Positions 20,675-29,720 of a DNA stretch of 57,770 bases are shown one piece after another; position 1 is the stretch's first letter, and each line of letters starts with the position of its first letter. The stretch spans positions 1 to 57,770 of the forward strand of contig NZ_VCNJ01000036.1 of the NCBI RefSeq assembly GCF_005938625.1, read 5' to 3'. Origin of the DNA: Pseudomonas fluorescens (GTDB taxonomy: Bacteria > Pseudomonadota > Gammaproteobacteria > Pseudomonadales > Pseudomonadaceae). Made by a program: the position numbers and the translations under genes. The notes beneath the pieces were generated by a model, which had not been told where the DNA came from, did not search any database, and worked only from the letters and a program-made list of their open reading frames with translations.

Positions 20675-21466
20675 TCAATCGAGTGCTGTAGCGCCGCGTA
20701 GAAAATCCTTGTTCAGATCGCTGTAGGAAACCCTTGGGATGCCCGCCAGCCGCTGCTCTAGCACGCGGCTCAGGGATTCCTCCGGGTTGAGATAGGCGTC
20801 ACCAAAATCGGTGCCGAGTTGCGTTGGGTGGGCGACGATTTCCAGCACGCCGTCGGTCGGCGCGCTGTCGTTGCGCAGGTCGATCGGCGTGCACACATAG
20901 TCCGCGGTGACACCGGCCAGACTCTGTAAACGCCAATTGAGCAAACCCTTGAACACGCGTTTGGGCAAACTGAGGTTTTGCCCCAGATTGCGCGCAAGCC
21001 GAATCGGCACGCCTTGCTGCGCGGCAAACCGCGCGACGATTTCGCCGATCGGCCAGATGTTGTGCACGTGCTGATGCGAATCGATGTGGCTGGGACGCAG
21101 GCCGTGATCGACGCACCGCTGCCACTGTGCCTGCAACTCTTCGCGCACCGCTTCACGATCCTCGCGCGCCAGCGAAAAACTGTGGCGGGGCAGGCTGAGG
21201 TCGAACACACCGAAGTCATCGCAAAACGTTCGTCGAGTCAGAATCGCCTGGCTCAGCGGTCGTCCGTAAGTCAGGTTGAAGTGCAGACCGACCCGGCCTT
21301 GCAAGGTCGGATGCCGGGCCATGGCACACGCCGCTTCGAACGCCGGCATGTTGGCCATCGCTGTTGCAGAACTGATGACCCCGGCCTGAAACGCGGCGAA
21401 GATCACCGCGTTTTCGTTCGGGCTGAGGCCGAAATCGTCAGCGTTGACTATGACTTGGCGAGGCAT
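20675..21466 (-). CDS. YdjC/ChbG-family carbohydrate deacetylase
   Basis: This 263-aa protein has the YdjC/ChbG metal-binding motifs NADDFGLS near the N-terminus (about 8-15), GLHFNLTYGRPLS (about 60-72) and HIDSHQHVHNIWP (about 126-138), with a late EIVAHPTQLG. Family members remove N-acetyl groups from chito-oligosaccharides or related sugars with a divalent metal. The length is typical. Its start lies inside the end of the upstream CelD-like gene (29-nt overlap), so translation is coupled. Within the cluster it may edit N-acetyl groups of the repeat unit, or of fragments released by the secreted hydrolase-like protein. Confidence 0.85.
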   Translation of the reverse strand: MPRQVIVNADDFGLSPNENAVIFAAFQAGVISSATAMANMPAFEAACAMARHPTLQGRVGLHFNLTYGRPLSQAILTRRTFCDDFGVFDLSLPRHSFSLAREDREAVREELQAQWQRCVDHGLRPSHIDSHQHVHNIWPIGEIVARFAAQQGVPIRLARNLGQNLSLPKRVFKGLLNWRLQSLAGVTADYVCTPIDLRNDSAPTDGVLEIVAHPTQLGTDFGDAYLNPEESLSRVLEQRLAGIPRVSYSDLNKDFLRGATALD

Positions 21467-22622
21467 GTTCGCCCTCCGTGGTGATCGCGACAGGTTTCAG
21501 TGCGGGTTTGGCGGGCTCGGCGCGGCGTGCCCGCCAGGCTTGCAAGCGTGGTTTGAGTCGATGCCACAGGCGCAAGCCCAGGCCGAGCACCAGACCACTC
21601 GGGCGCCAGGAATAAAAACTCCAGCGCCAGTGCTCCAGTTGTCCGGTCATGCGTTCGTGCAGTTGATGGCTGGAGTTTTCCAGACTGACCCGCGAGGCAT
21701 CGATCCAGCGCCAGTTGTCGTCCAGGCCCCAGCGAATCCATTCCTCCAGCAACACCCGGCCGCTGCCCAGATCGGCGTATTGCGGCAGGAATGCGAGGTT
21801 GTAATCGTAGAGTCGTCCTTGCTCCAGCAGGCCGAGGCGATAGCTGATGCAGCGGCCGTTCAGTTCCAGCGTCACCACGCGCACCAGGCCTTGGCCGGCG
21901 AGGGCAGTGAAGGCGCGTTCGATCAACTGGCGGCTGCGTTCGCCGGCGAAAATCCCCACACCTTCATCACCTTTCCAGCTCACCGCTTCGACTTCGCTGA
22001 TGACCTGCAACAGCGGGCCCATGCTGAGCGCATCGGGAATGATCCGGCGTACTTCGGCACCACAGGCGGCGATGCGCTTGCGCGCTCGGCGCAGCTTGTA
22101 ACGCGGATCGCCGGAGACTTCCTGATGATCGGCTTCACTGATCAGATGCACCGGCACCCGACAGCTCAACCGCCGTTCCCCGGTGGAGCTGTGCATCATC
22201 CATTCGGTCAGCGCACTTTCCTCGCCGGCGGGCTCGGACAATTCATTGAGTTGCAGCAGTGCGTGGGGCACACGCTGGCGAATCAACCGCAAGGCCTCAC
22301 GCATGTCTTCGCTGCCGAGCAAAGACAACAGTGCCAAGCGATCGGCCAGCGGATAACCCAAGTGATGCAACACCCGAAAGGGCACGCCGGCAAAGCGCTC
22401 GCGACTCGCCACCAATGGCAGACACAGACGCAATTCGTCGGTTTCCCAAGCCAGCAGGATGTGCAAACGCTCACCCTCGCCAAGGGCCTGCTCGGCCGCG
22501 CACAACCAGCCAAGGTTGTTGAACGGCGTGTGATCCGTCACCCGCAGGCGCAGCGCTTCATATGTCGCTGCCGGGAAATCGGCGGCGCACAGCGAAGTGC
22601 GCCATTCAAATCGCGTCACCAT
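21438..22622 (-). CDS. CelD/BcsL-type GNAT acyltransferase
   Basis: This 394-aa protein fits the acetyltransferase group often called CelD/BcsL (GNAT_6-type), with an N-terminal DHTPFNNLGWLCA segment, a central NRLRRARKRIAACGAE-like basic region, and the conserved C-terminal half (SWKGDEGVG, FTALAGQGLVRVVTLELNGRCISYRLGLL, AFLPQYADLGSGRVLLEEWIRWGL). The family is common in exopolysaccharide and cellulose loci and is thought to acylate polymer precursors. It has no signal peptide. It starts 5 nt after the neighbouring acetyltransferase stop codon, with no clear Shine-Dalgarno, which suggests coupled translation. The C-terminal 60 residues are basic and low-complexity. Confidence 0.75.
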   Translation of the reverse strand: MVTRFEWRTSLCAADFPAATYEALRLRVTDHTPFNNLGWLCAAEQALGEGERLHILLAWETDELRLCLPLVASRERFAGVPFRVLHHLGYPLADRLALLSLLGSEDMREALRLIRQRVPHALLQLNELSEPAGEESALTEWMMHSSTGERRLSCRVPVHLISEADHQEVSGDPRYKLRRARKRIAACGAEVRRIIPDALSMGPLLQVISEVEAVSWKGDEGVGIFAGERSRQLIERAFTALAGQGLVRVVTLELNGRCISYRLGLLEQGRLYDYNLAFLPQYADLGSGRVLLEEWIRWGLDDNWRWIDASRVSLENSSHQLHERMTGQLEHWRWSFYSWRPSGLVLGLGLRLWHRLKPRLQAWRARRAEPAKPALKPVAITTEGEHASPSHSQR

Positions 22623-22626
22623 AGGC

Positions 22627-23316
22627 TCAGGCCGCCGTGGCTGTTACGGGTGGACGGGAAGGTTTGCGCAACGCATCCAGACGCGAGCCGCTGTAGCGGG
22701 TTTCGCGGTAGAAGCGCCAGCGACCAAACAAGGTGTACACATTCATGATGCGGTTTTGCTCGGTGTAGCCCATGCGCAAATGCAGCTTGAGCGCCGGGAT
22801 ATTGTGGAACTCGCAGACGTCGACCACCTTGTCGCAGCCTTGTGCGGCCATGGCTTTCCACAGTTCCAGTTGCAGGTCCACCGACAGCTCGCTGCCCCAG
22901 TAGGCGCGGGTCAGCTCACCGCCGAATTCGAAGAATTCGCCGGGTTTCACCGGGAACAGGCAGCCGTAATAGTGCCGGTCGAAATAGTCGCGAGAACTGC
23001 CCCAGATAAACGCCACGGCGTCGCCCAGATCGTCCAGGTGCATATGCCCGGTGTGACCTTCGTTGGCCAGTTCGGCCATGGTGCCGACGCGGTCGCCGAA
23101 GTAGCGCGCGAAGGCGCTGGCGTTGTCCGCCGTGATCTTTACCACCCGCAATGGCGGGTAGGGTTTGAGGTTGTGCGGCGGCACCGGGCTGACCAGGTCG
23201 CGCTCCATCCACAGCAGTTCCTGATGGGAAAAGATGTAGTGCTTCCATGCCTTCTTGACGGTGGCAGTGAGTCCTTTCTGCCGCAGGTTTTCAGTCAGTT
23301 TGCTCAGCATGTTCAT
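22627..23316 (-). CDS. Exopolysaccharide-cluster GNAT-like acetyltransferase, copy 1
   Basis: This 229-aa paralog of the protein at 19868-20560 shows about two thirds identical residues by eye, including ELLWMERDLVSPVPPHNLKPY, FGDRVGTMAELANEGHTGHM, DRHYYGCLFPVKPGEFFEFG and NIPALKLHLRMGYTEQNRIM. The start at 23314-23316 follows AGGAG by eight bases; an upstream in-frame ATG at 23388 would overlap the secreted protein gene and is not favoured. Two related acetyltransferases in one cluster suggest two acylation sites on the polymer or two acyl donors. Confidence 0.7.
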   Translation of the reverse strand: MNMLSKLTENLRQKGLTATVKKAWKHYIFSHQELLWMERDLVSPVPPHNLKPYPPLRVVKITADNASAFARYFGDRVGTMAELANEGHTGHMHLDDLGDAVAFIWGSSRDYFDRHYYGCLFPVKPGEFFEFGGELTRAYWGSELSVDLQLELWKAMAAQGCDKVVDVCEFHNIPALKLHLRMGYTEQNRIMNVYTLFGRWRFYRETRYSGSRLDALRKPSRPPVTATAA

Positions 23317-23384
23317 GGTCTTGGCTCCTGATGACGAGGCATCGCGCGGCCACAGGCCTGCGCGGCTGAACATCAACGGACGGT

Positions 23385-25307
23385 TCACGAAGTGCTCCAG
23401 CTAAGGGAGAAGAGGGTCTGCCCCGGAAGCTCGAAACGCACACGCCCGTCCTGGCAGGCAAATGGCGCGTCGCGGCTGCGGTTGTCGGCGCCGAAGTAGC
23501 GCAGGGCGCCGTTGTTCAGCGGGCACTTGGCGCCGCTCAAATCCACCCGTTGCAGGCGTGTGCCTTTGTTCACCCCGAGCAAGCCGCGCTGATCGTCGCC
23601 GGCCATCGCCAGCACATCGACTTCAAAGGCATCGTTCTCGAGCCACAGCACCTGATGCAGCCAGTGCCGGGCAATGAACTGCTGGGCCAGCCCCACCGGT
23701 TTCAACTCGAAACGTTGCTCATCCGCCGAAACACGCAACATGCCCTTGGGATACTGCGGCTCATCGGCCGCCTGGAACCAGTTGAGCATGCTCAGCAAAC
23801 CGTCCTGCGAGGCGTTGATCACCACCGACGCCCACCACAGCGAAGCGTAGTGGGTTTCCTGATCGTAAGGGCTGAGGCTGGAGCCGCTGGACAGGTTGGT
23901 CTGGTCGAGCAGCAAGGCCTTGCGCGGCTGACCTTTGCCGTCGAGGCCGACCAGCTCAGCGGCGCGGCGCACACTGTCGCGATAGACGCGGGTGGCGAGC
24001 AGGTCGCGGATCATCCATTCGTGCCACGCCAGCGCATCGACCTGATCGCCGGATTCGCTGAGCAAACGCCGCGCCCAATCGATGCCGCGTTTGTCCGCTG
24101 CGTTATTGGCAAATGGCCCGTTGACCAGCCGCGAACTGGCCGGCATGGCGATGCGCACCCCAGCCTTGGCATTCGCCGGATCGCTGCGCACCTGCCGGGC
24201 CATGCTGGCGAAAATCGCCTGATACTGCGCGTAGCTGGCGTAATTGAGGTTCGGCTCGTCGGCAAAACCGATGTAGTGCGTGCCTTTGCCACCGAGCGCG
24301 CGGGTGCCGGCCAGCCACGCATCAAGCCCGCCGTTGCTTTGCACATCGGCGCGCAGATCGGCCTGACGCTGACTGCCGGCCAGCAGGGTGATGTCCTGTT
24401 TGATGCCGAAGCGATCCTGATACACCTGACGAAACGCGTCTTCGAAATGCGGATTTTTCGCCGTCACATCAACAAAGCTGTAGTAACTCGCGGCGCTCGG
24501 TTTCAGCGCATCCAGCGCGGCATGACTGGTTGGCGGCGGCATCACGTAGGGCATGGCGATGCCCAGATCCGGCGTGCGTCCGAGCACTTTGTCGTGCAAA
24601 ACCAGTTGCGTCTGACCGTCGTTTTCACGCAGCGGCTTCAGTTGCTGTGGCGTCTGCGCGAAAAGGTTGGCCGTGCCGTCGAGCCAGAACGCCGCTTTGC
24701 CGCTGCCTTGCAGACGCAGACGCCAGACCTGCTCGCGTTCACTGACGGGCAAGGCAACCTGATCGAACTGCCAATAGGCACGATAGGGTTTCAATGCCAG
24801 CGTCAGTTGCTGATCATCGCCGACCCGCTGGGCCTGCAAGCCGCTGACGCCGCCATGAAACTTGCCGGCCAGCACCGCGTGTTCACCCGGCGCGACCTTG
24901 AAATACAACTCGTCGCCATTGCGGGTGTCGACGCTGAAATGCACTTTCGCCGGGGCGAATAACGCGACTGTGCGCTCGTCATGTTCGACGCGATAATTGC
25001 GGAAGCTGTAGCCGGGAATTTCCAATCGGTAACTGGCCGCGCCAGGCAACAGTGGCCAGCTCTGGCTGCCACGTACTTCGCTGGCCTTTATGAACCGATC
25101 GCCCTGCAGCTTGCCTTGGCCATCGAGCAGATACAGATGCTCTTCATTGGCCTCGGCCTGCCATGCCGGCGTCCAACGCACCGTCACCGTGTCCGGGCGA
25201 TCCGCTTGCAAATACAGACTGCCGTCGCGAATCTCGCCCCAACGCATGGACGCGGCAAAGGCGTCCAGCGACAGGCCGAGACCGAACAGCAGGGCGAGGG
25301 CTTTCAT
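23385..25307 (-). CDS. Secreted glycoside-hydrolase-like protein of the exopolysaccharide cluster
   Basis: This 640-aa protein has a signal peptide (MKALALLFGLGLSLDAFA), an N-terminal beta-rich region (about 20-260), and a C-terminal region (about 270-640) with TIM-barrel glycosidase features: YIGFADEPNLNYASY, VDALAWHEWMIRDLL, KALLLDQTNLSSGSS and a final beta domain. The Glu in FADEPN would suit an acid/base catalyst of clan A hydrolases, but I cannot name the family. Placement with flippase and polymerase suggests it cleaves or binds the polymer in the periplasm or outside. The true start is 25305-25307, overlapping the flippase stop by 4 nt. A longer frame reaching 26108 is a wrong-frame reading of the flippase gene. 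Confidence 0.75.
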   Translation of the reverse strand: MKALALLFGLGLSLDAFAASMRWGEIRDGSLYLQADRPDTVTVRWTPAWQAEANEEHLYLLDGQGKLQGDRFIKASEVRGSQSWPLLPGAASYRLEIPGYSFRNYRVEHDERTVALFAPAKVHFSVDTRNGDELYFKVAPGEHAVLAGKFHGGVSGLQAQRVGDDQQLTLALKPYRAYWQFDQVALPVSEREQVWRLRLQGSGKAAFWLDGTANLFAQTPQQLKPLRENDGQTQLVLHDKVLGRTPDLGIAMPYVMPPPTSHAALDALKPSAASYYSFVDVTAKNPHFEDAFRQVYQDRFGIKQDITLLAGSQRQADLRADVQSNGGLDAWLAGTRALGGKGTHYIGFADEPNLNYASYAQYQAIFASMARQVRSDPANAKAGVRIAMPASSRLVNGPFANNAADKRGIDWARRLLSESGDQVDALAWHEWMIRDLLATRVYRDSVRRAAELVGLDGKGQPRKALLLDQTNLSSGSSLSPYDQETHYASLWWASVVINASQDGLLSMLNWFQAADEPQYPKGMLRVSADEQRFELKPVGLAQQFIARHWLHQVLWLENDAFEVDVLAMAGDDQRGLLGVNKGTRLQRVDLSGAKCPLNNGALRYFGADNRSRDAPFACQDGRVRFELPGQTLFSLSWSTS

Positions 25308-26611
25308 GCGGTTTTCCGCCGTTGCAGCATCAGCCACATCGGCGTGACATCGCGGGGCAGGATGATCAGGGTTTGCCAGAGCGGCACGCCGCTCAGACGG
25401 CAGTAAAGCACCAGCATCGCCACGGTCACGGCCAGATAGGCAATCGACGAAGCCGCCGCCGCGCCAACGATCCCGTAAGCGGGAATCATCACCAGGTTCA
25501 ATGCCAGATTGAGCAGGGCACCGAGGCCCATCAGCAACGACACCGTGCCGGGACGATTCTTGCCCAGCAGATCCAGACGCAGAATGCTCGCGTAGCACAG
25601 GCCCAACAGCCCCGGGAGCAAGGCGAGCAGCGCCGGATACGCCGGTTGGTACGCCGCACCAAACAAGGTGACGATCAGCCATTCGCCAATCACCGCCATG
25701 GTCAGGCACGCACCGAGCATCACCGTGGCGGTCAGACGCAGTGCCAGCGGCGTGACCTTGTCCATGCCTTCGTCCTGTTGCAGCAGGCGTTTCATCAGTG
25801 GTGTGGTCACCGCTTCCGGGACGATCAACAGCAGTTCCGCAGCAGCGCTGGCCATCGCGTAATGACCCAGCGCGGTGCTGCCGAGCAGGGCGCCGATAAA
25901 CAGATAATCCGAGCGCAGAATCACTTGCTGGAACAGCAGGTCCGGATGACTGCGTGCACTGTAACGCAGCAGTTCCTTCTGGCTGGCGCGGTCCCATTGC
26001 AACTGCAACGGTTGCGCACGTTTGAGCCAGACCCAACCGACCAGCACTACCAGACTGATCCCGGCCAGCCAACTGATCAGCGCCGCTTCCAGGGCGGCGC
26101 TTTGCCACATCCAGAACAACGCGAGAAACAGCAACAGCGGCGCCAGCGATTCGACCAGACGCAAGGCATTGAACGCGACCACGCCACCCGAGGCGTTGTG
26201 CAGCGTCAGCAAACCGCTTTTCAATACCGTCAGCGGCACTGCCAGCAGCAACAGCCAGGCGAGCAAGCCAAGTTGCATCGTTACATCCAGCTCAGTGCCG
26301 AATTCACGTACCAGCGCGACCACCAGCAAGGTCAACAACGCCGCGAGTAAACAACCGAACACCAACACTTGACTGAGCAACAAACCCATCGGCCGCTGCT
26401 TGGCCGCCTGATAACCGACTGCCGAATTCAGGCCGCCACTGGTGGCGGCGCTGATCAGATCCGGCAGGGTGCTGAGCAGCGCAAACAAGCCGCGCTCACT
26501 CGGCCCGAGAATCCGCGCAAGCAATACGTTGCGCAGCAAGCGCAGGGCGATCATCGCCAGTTTGGTGCCCATGCTCAGCGCCAAATGTTTGAGGTAGTTG
26601 CCTCGGCTCAT
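25304..26611 (-). CDS. Polysaccharide flippase (Wzx-like, MOP superfamily)
   Basis: This 435-aa integral membrane protein has about 12-14 hydrophobic helices, with RLLRNVLLARILGPSERGLFAL near the N-terminus as in Wzx/RfbX-type MOP-superfamily exporters. It would move undecaprenyl-pyrophosphate-linked repeat units across the inner membrane. The start at 26609-26611 overlaps the deacetylase stop codon (ATGA) and its own stop overlaps the next start. A longer frame starting at 26809 is rejected because it lies inside the deacetylase gene. With Wzy-like and Wzz-like proteins present, the cluster follows a Wzx/Wzy-dependent route. Confidence 0.85.
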   Translation of the reverse strand: MSRGNYLKHLALSMGTKLAMIALRLLRNVLLARILGPSERGLFALLSTLPDLISAATSGGLNSAVGYQAAKQRPMGLLLSQVLVFGCLLAALLTLLVVALVREFGTELDVTMQLGLLAWLLLLAVPLTVLKSGLLTLHNASGGVVAFNALRLVESLAPLLLFLALFWMWQSAALEAALISWLAGISLVVLVGWVWLKRAQPLQLQWDRASQKELLRYSARSHPDLLFQQVILRSDYLFIGALLGSTALGHYAMASAAAELLLIVPEAVTTPLMKRLLQQDEGMDKVTPLALRLTATVMLGACLTMAVIGEWLIVTLFGAAYQPAYPALLALLPGLLGLCYASILRLDLLGKNRPGTVSLLMGLGALLNLALNLVMIPAYGIVGAAAASSIAYLAVTVAMLVLYCRLSGVPLWQTLIILPRDVTPMWLMLQRRKTA

Positions 26612-27609
26612 GGCCGCGCCCCGCGAAAGATCCGCCACGACAGCAACTCCGGATTGCGCGCGGTGCGCTGGCTGACGCCGAAACGCGGCAGGTTGAGCGG
26701 GTCGCCTTCGCCGCGATAGATGCCAGTGCCGGTGCCCAGCGCGAACGGGTAATCGTGATTGGCAATCTGCCCGCGTACGCGCTCGTCGTTGTCGCCATTG
26801 GGGTAGCAATACACCGGCAGCGGCCGGTTGCAGCCGTTGTGCAGGGCATCGCGGCTGCGGCTGATTTCTTCGCTCAGGCGCACATCGTCAAGGCCAGTGA
26901 GGATCGCGTGACTGGCGCCGTGAGGGCCGAAACGCACCAGTCCGGAAGCCTCCAGCGCGCGCACTTGATGCCAGTCCAGCGCTTGCGGTTGCGACTCCTG
27001 CGGACATTCATCGGTCAGGCGTTCAAGCTCCTGCGGGTCAATCGACTTCAGGCCTTGCAGGTAATGCAACAGCGCCAGGCTACGGCGATCGACATCGATG
27101 TCATCAAGCAACACCGGCAGCGGATGATGCAGGACTTGCAGGCATTCGATCAGATGCGTCCGCGCCTTTTCACCGTGGCTACCCCACAGGGTTTCGCCAA
27201 GGCTCTCCCACCAGAAGCGCTGACGGCTGCCGATGAAATCGGTGGAGAGGAAAATGCTCGCCGGCACCTGATGTTTTTGCAGCAACGGGAAGGCATTGAC
27301 CGCGTTGTCGCGCCAGCCGTCGTCGAAAGTCAGCGCCACCCGTGGGCGCTCGGTGCGCAACGAATTGGGCTGAAGGATTTCCATCAGCGGTACGCAATCG
27401 AAATGTTTGCGCAGCCACACCAGCAAATGCTCGAAGGCTTTCGGCCCCACGCACAGTTCATTACGGTGCGGCAGATCGGCGGCGCGGTCGTTCGACAGCA
27501 CCCGGTGCAGCATCAGGATCACCCCGGCGCCGTGCAGTTGGTTGCGGCCCATGGACGAGTTGAGATAGAGCCAGCCACTGGTGCGTTTTAGTAATTGTTT
27601 GATCGCCAT
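26608..27609 (-). CDS. Polysaccharide deacetylase (NodB/CE4 family)
   Basis: This 333-aa protein has the NodB homology motifs VILMLHRVL, the catalytic/metal VALTFDDGWRDN (TFDDG, Asp-Asp), SIFLSTDFIG, FGPHGASHAILTG (a His-x3-His pair) and YCYPNGDND. No cleavable signal is obvious, so a cytoplasmic or membrane-associated site is likely. It would remove N- or O-acetyl groups from a lipid-linked sugar or the growing chain. AAGAGGAT precedes the ATG at 27607-27609. It is separated by 13 nt from the upstream glycosyltransferase and overlaps the flippase gene by 4 nt. Confidence 0.82.
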   Translation of the reverse strand: MAIKQLLKRTSGWLYLNSSMGRNQLHGAGVILMLHRVLSNDRAADLPHRNELCVGPKAFEHLLVWLRKHFDCVPLMEILQPNSLRTERPRVALTFDDGWRDNAVNAFPLLQKHQVPASIFLSTDFIGSRQRFWWESLGETLWGSHGEKARTHLIECLQVLHHPLPVLLDDIDVDRRSLALLHYLQGLKSIDPQELERLTDECPQESQPQALDWHQVRALEASGLVRFGPHGASHAILTGLDDVRLSEEISRSRDALHNGCNRPLPVYCYPNGDNDERVRGQIANHDYPFALGTGTGIYRGEGDPLNLPRFGVSQRTARNPELLSWRIFRGARP

Positions 27610-27622
27610 GGCTTCGATCCTC

Positions 27623-28759
27623 TTAACGGTTCTGTTCCGGATTCCACTGGGCATACCGCTGACCGCGCAGGAACTGCCACAGGCCGAGACTCATCCCGGC
27701 GAGGGTGACCAGCAGAAACGCGGCGAGGCGGAAGGGTTTGGGCAAGCGGTGTTGCGAATCCAGCAGCCCGGCGATCGCGACGGTGTAGCCGAACAATTGC
27801 GCGATCAGGGCCAGCCGATAGAAACCGTGGTCGTCCCACAGCCAGAAGTTGCTCAGCAGCAGAGGCAGCAACAGCACCGGTGCGAGACGGCGGATCAGCT
27901 TATGACTGATCAACGCGATCGAATACAGGCCATATTTCAGCGGATTGAGCAGTTCGCGGCGCTGCGCAAGGCTTTGCAGACCGCCGACGGTAACGCGTTG
28001 ACGGCGGCGAAATTGCTTGTCCGCCTCATCGACGCCGTGGTCGATCACTTGCGCTTCAGGCACGTAAACGATGCGTTTGTGCGCGACCGGTGCGCAGGTG
28101 CTGATAAAGAAATCGTCGTTGACCTCGGCCGGCACGTTCTGGAACAACTCGCGGCGCAGGGCGAGCAGGGCGCCGTCAGCGGAGACCATGCAACCGGTGC
28201 GATTCTCGACCCGGCGCAGCCAGCCTTCGTAATGCCGATAGAGGCTGTCACCTACACTCAAACCACCGCCAGTGACCGGAATCACCATGTGTCCCGCGCA
28301 GCCGCCGACTTGCGGATCATTCAGCGGCGCAAGCAAGTAGCCGAGGGTTTCGCGCGACCATTGGTTGTCGGCGTCGGTGAATACCAGAATGTCGCCCGTG
28401 CTCAGGGCCACGCCGGCATTGAGTGTTGCGGCTTTGCCCTGGCGCGGCAGGTCGAGAATGGTGATGCGCGGGTCAACGACCTTGTGCGCGCAGGCCACCG
28501 TGTCATCGGTCGAACCGTCGCTGGCGAGAATGATCTGCAGGGTCGCCGGCTGATAATCCTGGGCCAGCAACGTACGCAACTTGTGCTCGATGTGCCGCGC
28601 CTCGTTGTGTGCGGCAATCACGATGCTGACGTTCAACGGCGGCGCTGGCGTGTGCCGCCAGGCCGGGAACAACGGCGCGACTAACGTCAGCAACAGCGGG
28701 TAGCCCACGTAGGCGTAGACCGGCAGCAACAGGCACATCCAGAAAATGAATTCAGCCAC
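27623..28759 (-). CDS. Membrane glycosyltransferase, family 2 (processive type)
   Basis: This 378-aa protein has an N-terminal membrane helix, a GT-A fold domain with VSIVIAAHNEARHIE, ASDGSTDDT, VFTDADNQWSRE and a RRRQRVTVGG motif reminiscent of the Q/RxxRW signature, and a C-terminal group of about four helices. This layout is typical of membrane GT2 enzymes such as hyaluronan or poly-N-acetylglucosamine synthases, so it may add a sugar on the cytoplasmic face. The start is GTG at 28757-28759 with AGGAGG upstream, overlapping the preceding stop codon by 8 nt. Confidence 0.82.
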   Translation of the reverse strand: MAEFIFWMCLLLPVYAYVGYPLLLTLVAPLFPAWRHTPAPPLNVSIVIAAHNEARHIEHKLRTLLAQDYQPATLQIILASDGSTDDTVACAHKVVDPRITILDLPRQGKAATLNAGVALSTGDILVFTDADNQWSRETLGYLLAPLNDPQVGGCAGHMVIPVTGGGLSVGDSLYRHYEGWLRRVENRTGCMVSADGALLALRRELFQNVPAEVNDDFFISTCAPVAHKRIVYVPEAQVIDHGVDEADKQFRRRQRVTVGGLQSLAQRRELLNPLKYGLYSIALISHKLIRRLAPVLLLPLLLSNFWLWDDHGFYRLALIAQLFGYTVAIAGLLDSQHRLPKPFRLAAFLLVTLAGMSLGLWQFLRGQRYAQWNPEQNR

Positions 28760-29720
28760 GGGCAGGCCTCCTGGCGTTCCAATGACACAGACTCAAAATG
28801 AACGCGGCGCCGGCCAGGTGCAGGCGTACGTAATGCAGGCCCCACAGTTGCAGGCTCAGGCCGATATTGCGGTGCTTGAAACTCTGCCGCAGGCTGAGGA
28901 CGAGCCCCGGTATCAGTGTCAGCGTGACCATGACGGCCGCGTGGTGCGGGAAGCCATCGAGCAGCGCCGAGATCGCCAGAAAATCCAGCAGCCACACCAG
29001 CAGCGAGAGCATCGGAAAACGCAGCAGGCGCAGACTGAAACCGTGAGTGCGCAGCAGTTGCAGATGACTGCCCTGACGCCACAACTCCTTGCCCATCCAT
29101 TCGCGCCAGTTCATTTCGTAGCCCCAGTGCAGGGCGACGTTGTCGTTGATCGACAGCAGCCGCGCGCCCTGTTCGTGCAGGCGCAGGGTGAATTCCTTGT
29201 CCTCGCCGGTGCGCAGGGTTTCGTTGAAACCGCCGACCTTGTCGAACCAGCGACGGCGCATCAGCAGGTTGGCGCTGGGCAGCCAATCCACGGCGTGGGA
29301 GGTTTGCGAAGACACGCGCAACGTGCGTTTTTGCCACGCGGTGGCGTACCACGGTGCTTCGGCGGGGGTGTGCAGGTCCAGCGCAAAGATATCGGCCTGA
29401 CCGCCGGCCTCTATGTCGAACAGCGACTGGAGCCAGCTCTCCGGCATTTCAATGTCGGCATCGATAAACGCCAGCCATTCACCCGTGGCGATGGCTGTGC
29501 CGCGATTGCGCAGAGCGCCGATCAACAGTCCCGGCAACACCAGCACCTGCGCGCCGAACTGGCGGGCAATCTGTGGGCCCTGATCGGTCGAGCCGTTGTC
29601 GACCACGATCAGCTCGCATTCAACGTTGGCGGCATGCGCGGCTTTCTGCGCGGCGAGCAAGGTGCGGCCAATGTGCCGGGCCTCGTTGAACATCGGGATG
29701 ACGATGCTGATGCGGCTCAT
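28752..29720 (-). CDS. Glycosyltransferase family 2
   Basis: This 322-aa protein has a GT-A domain with ISIVIPMFNEARHIGRT, VVDNGSTDQGPQ, AFIDADIEMPESW and GGFNETLRTGEDKEFTLRL, followed by C-terminal hydrophobic helices (about 235-300). It would add one sugar to the repeat unit at the inner membrane. The start at 29718-29720 has GGAGG upstream and overlaps the polymerase stop codon by 4 nt; the longer frame to 29909 lies within the polymerase gene. Confidence 0.82.
   Translation of the reverse strand: MSRISIVIPMFNEARHIGRTLLAAQKAAHAANVECELIVVDNGSTDQGPQIARQFGAQVLVLPGLLIGALRNRGTAIATGEWLAFIDADIEMPESWLQSLFDIEAGGQADIFALDLHTPAEAPWYATAWQKRTLRVSSQTSHAVDWLPSANLLMRRRWFDKVGGFNETLRTGEDKEFTLRLHEQGARLLSINDNVALHWGYEMNWREWMGKELWRQGSHLQLLRTHGFSLRLLRFPMLSLLVWLLDFLAISALLDGFPHHAAVMVTLTLIPGLVLSLRQSFKHRNIGLSLQLWGLHYVRLHLAGAAFILSLCHWNARRPARG

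Noticed and set aside
25308..26108. Upstream extension of the secreted hydrolase-like protein to 907 aa
   Set aside because: The extension lies out of frame within the flippase gene; the signal peptide at 25307 and the ATGA overlap mark the true start.
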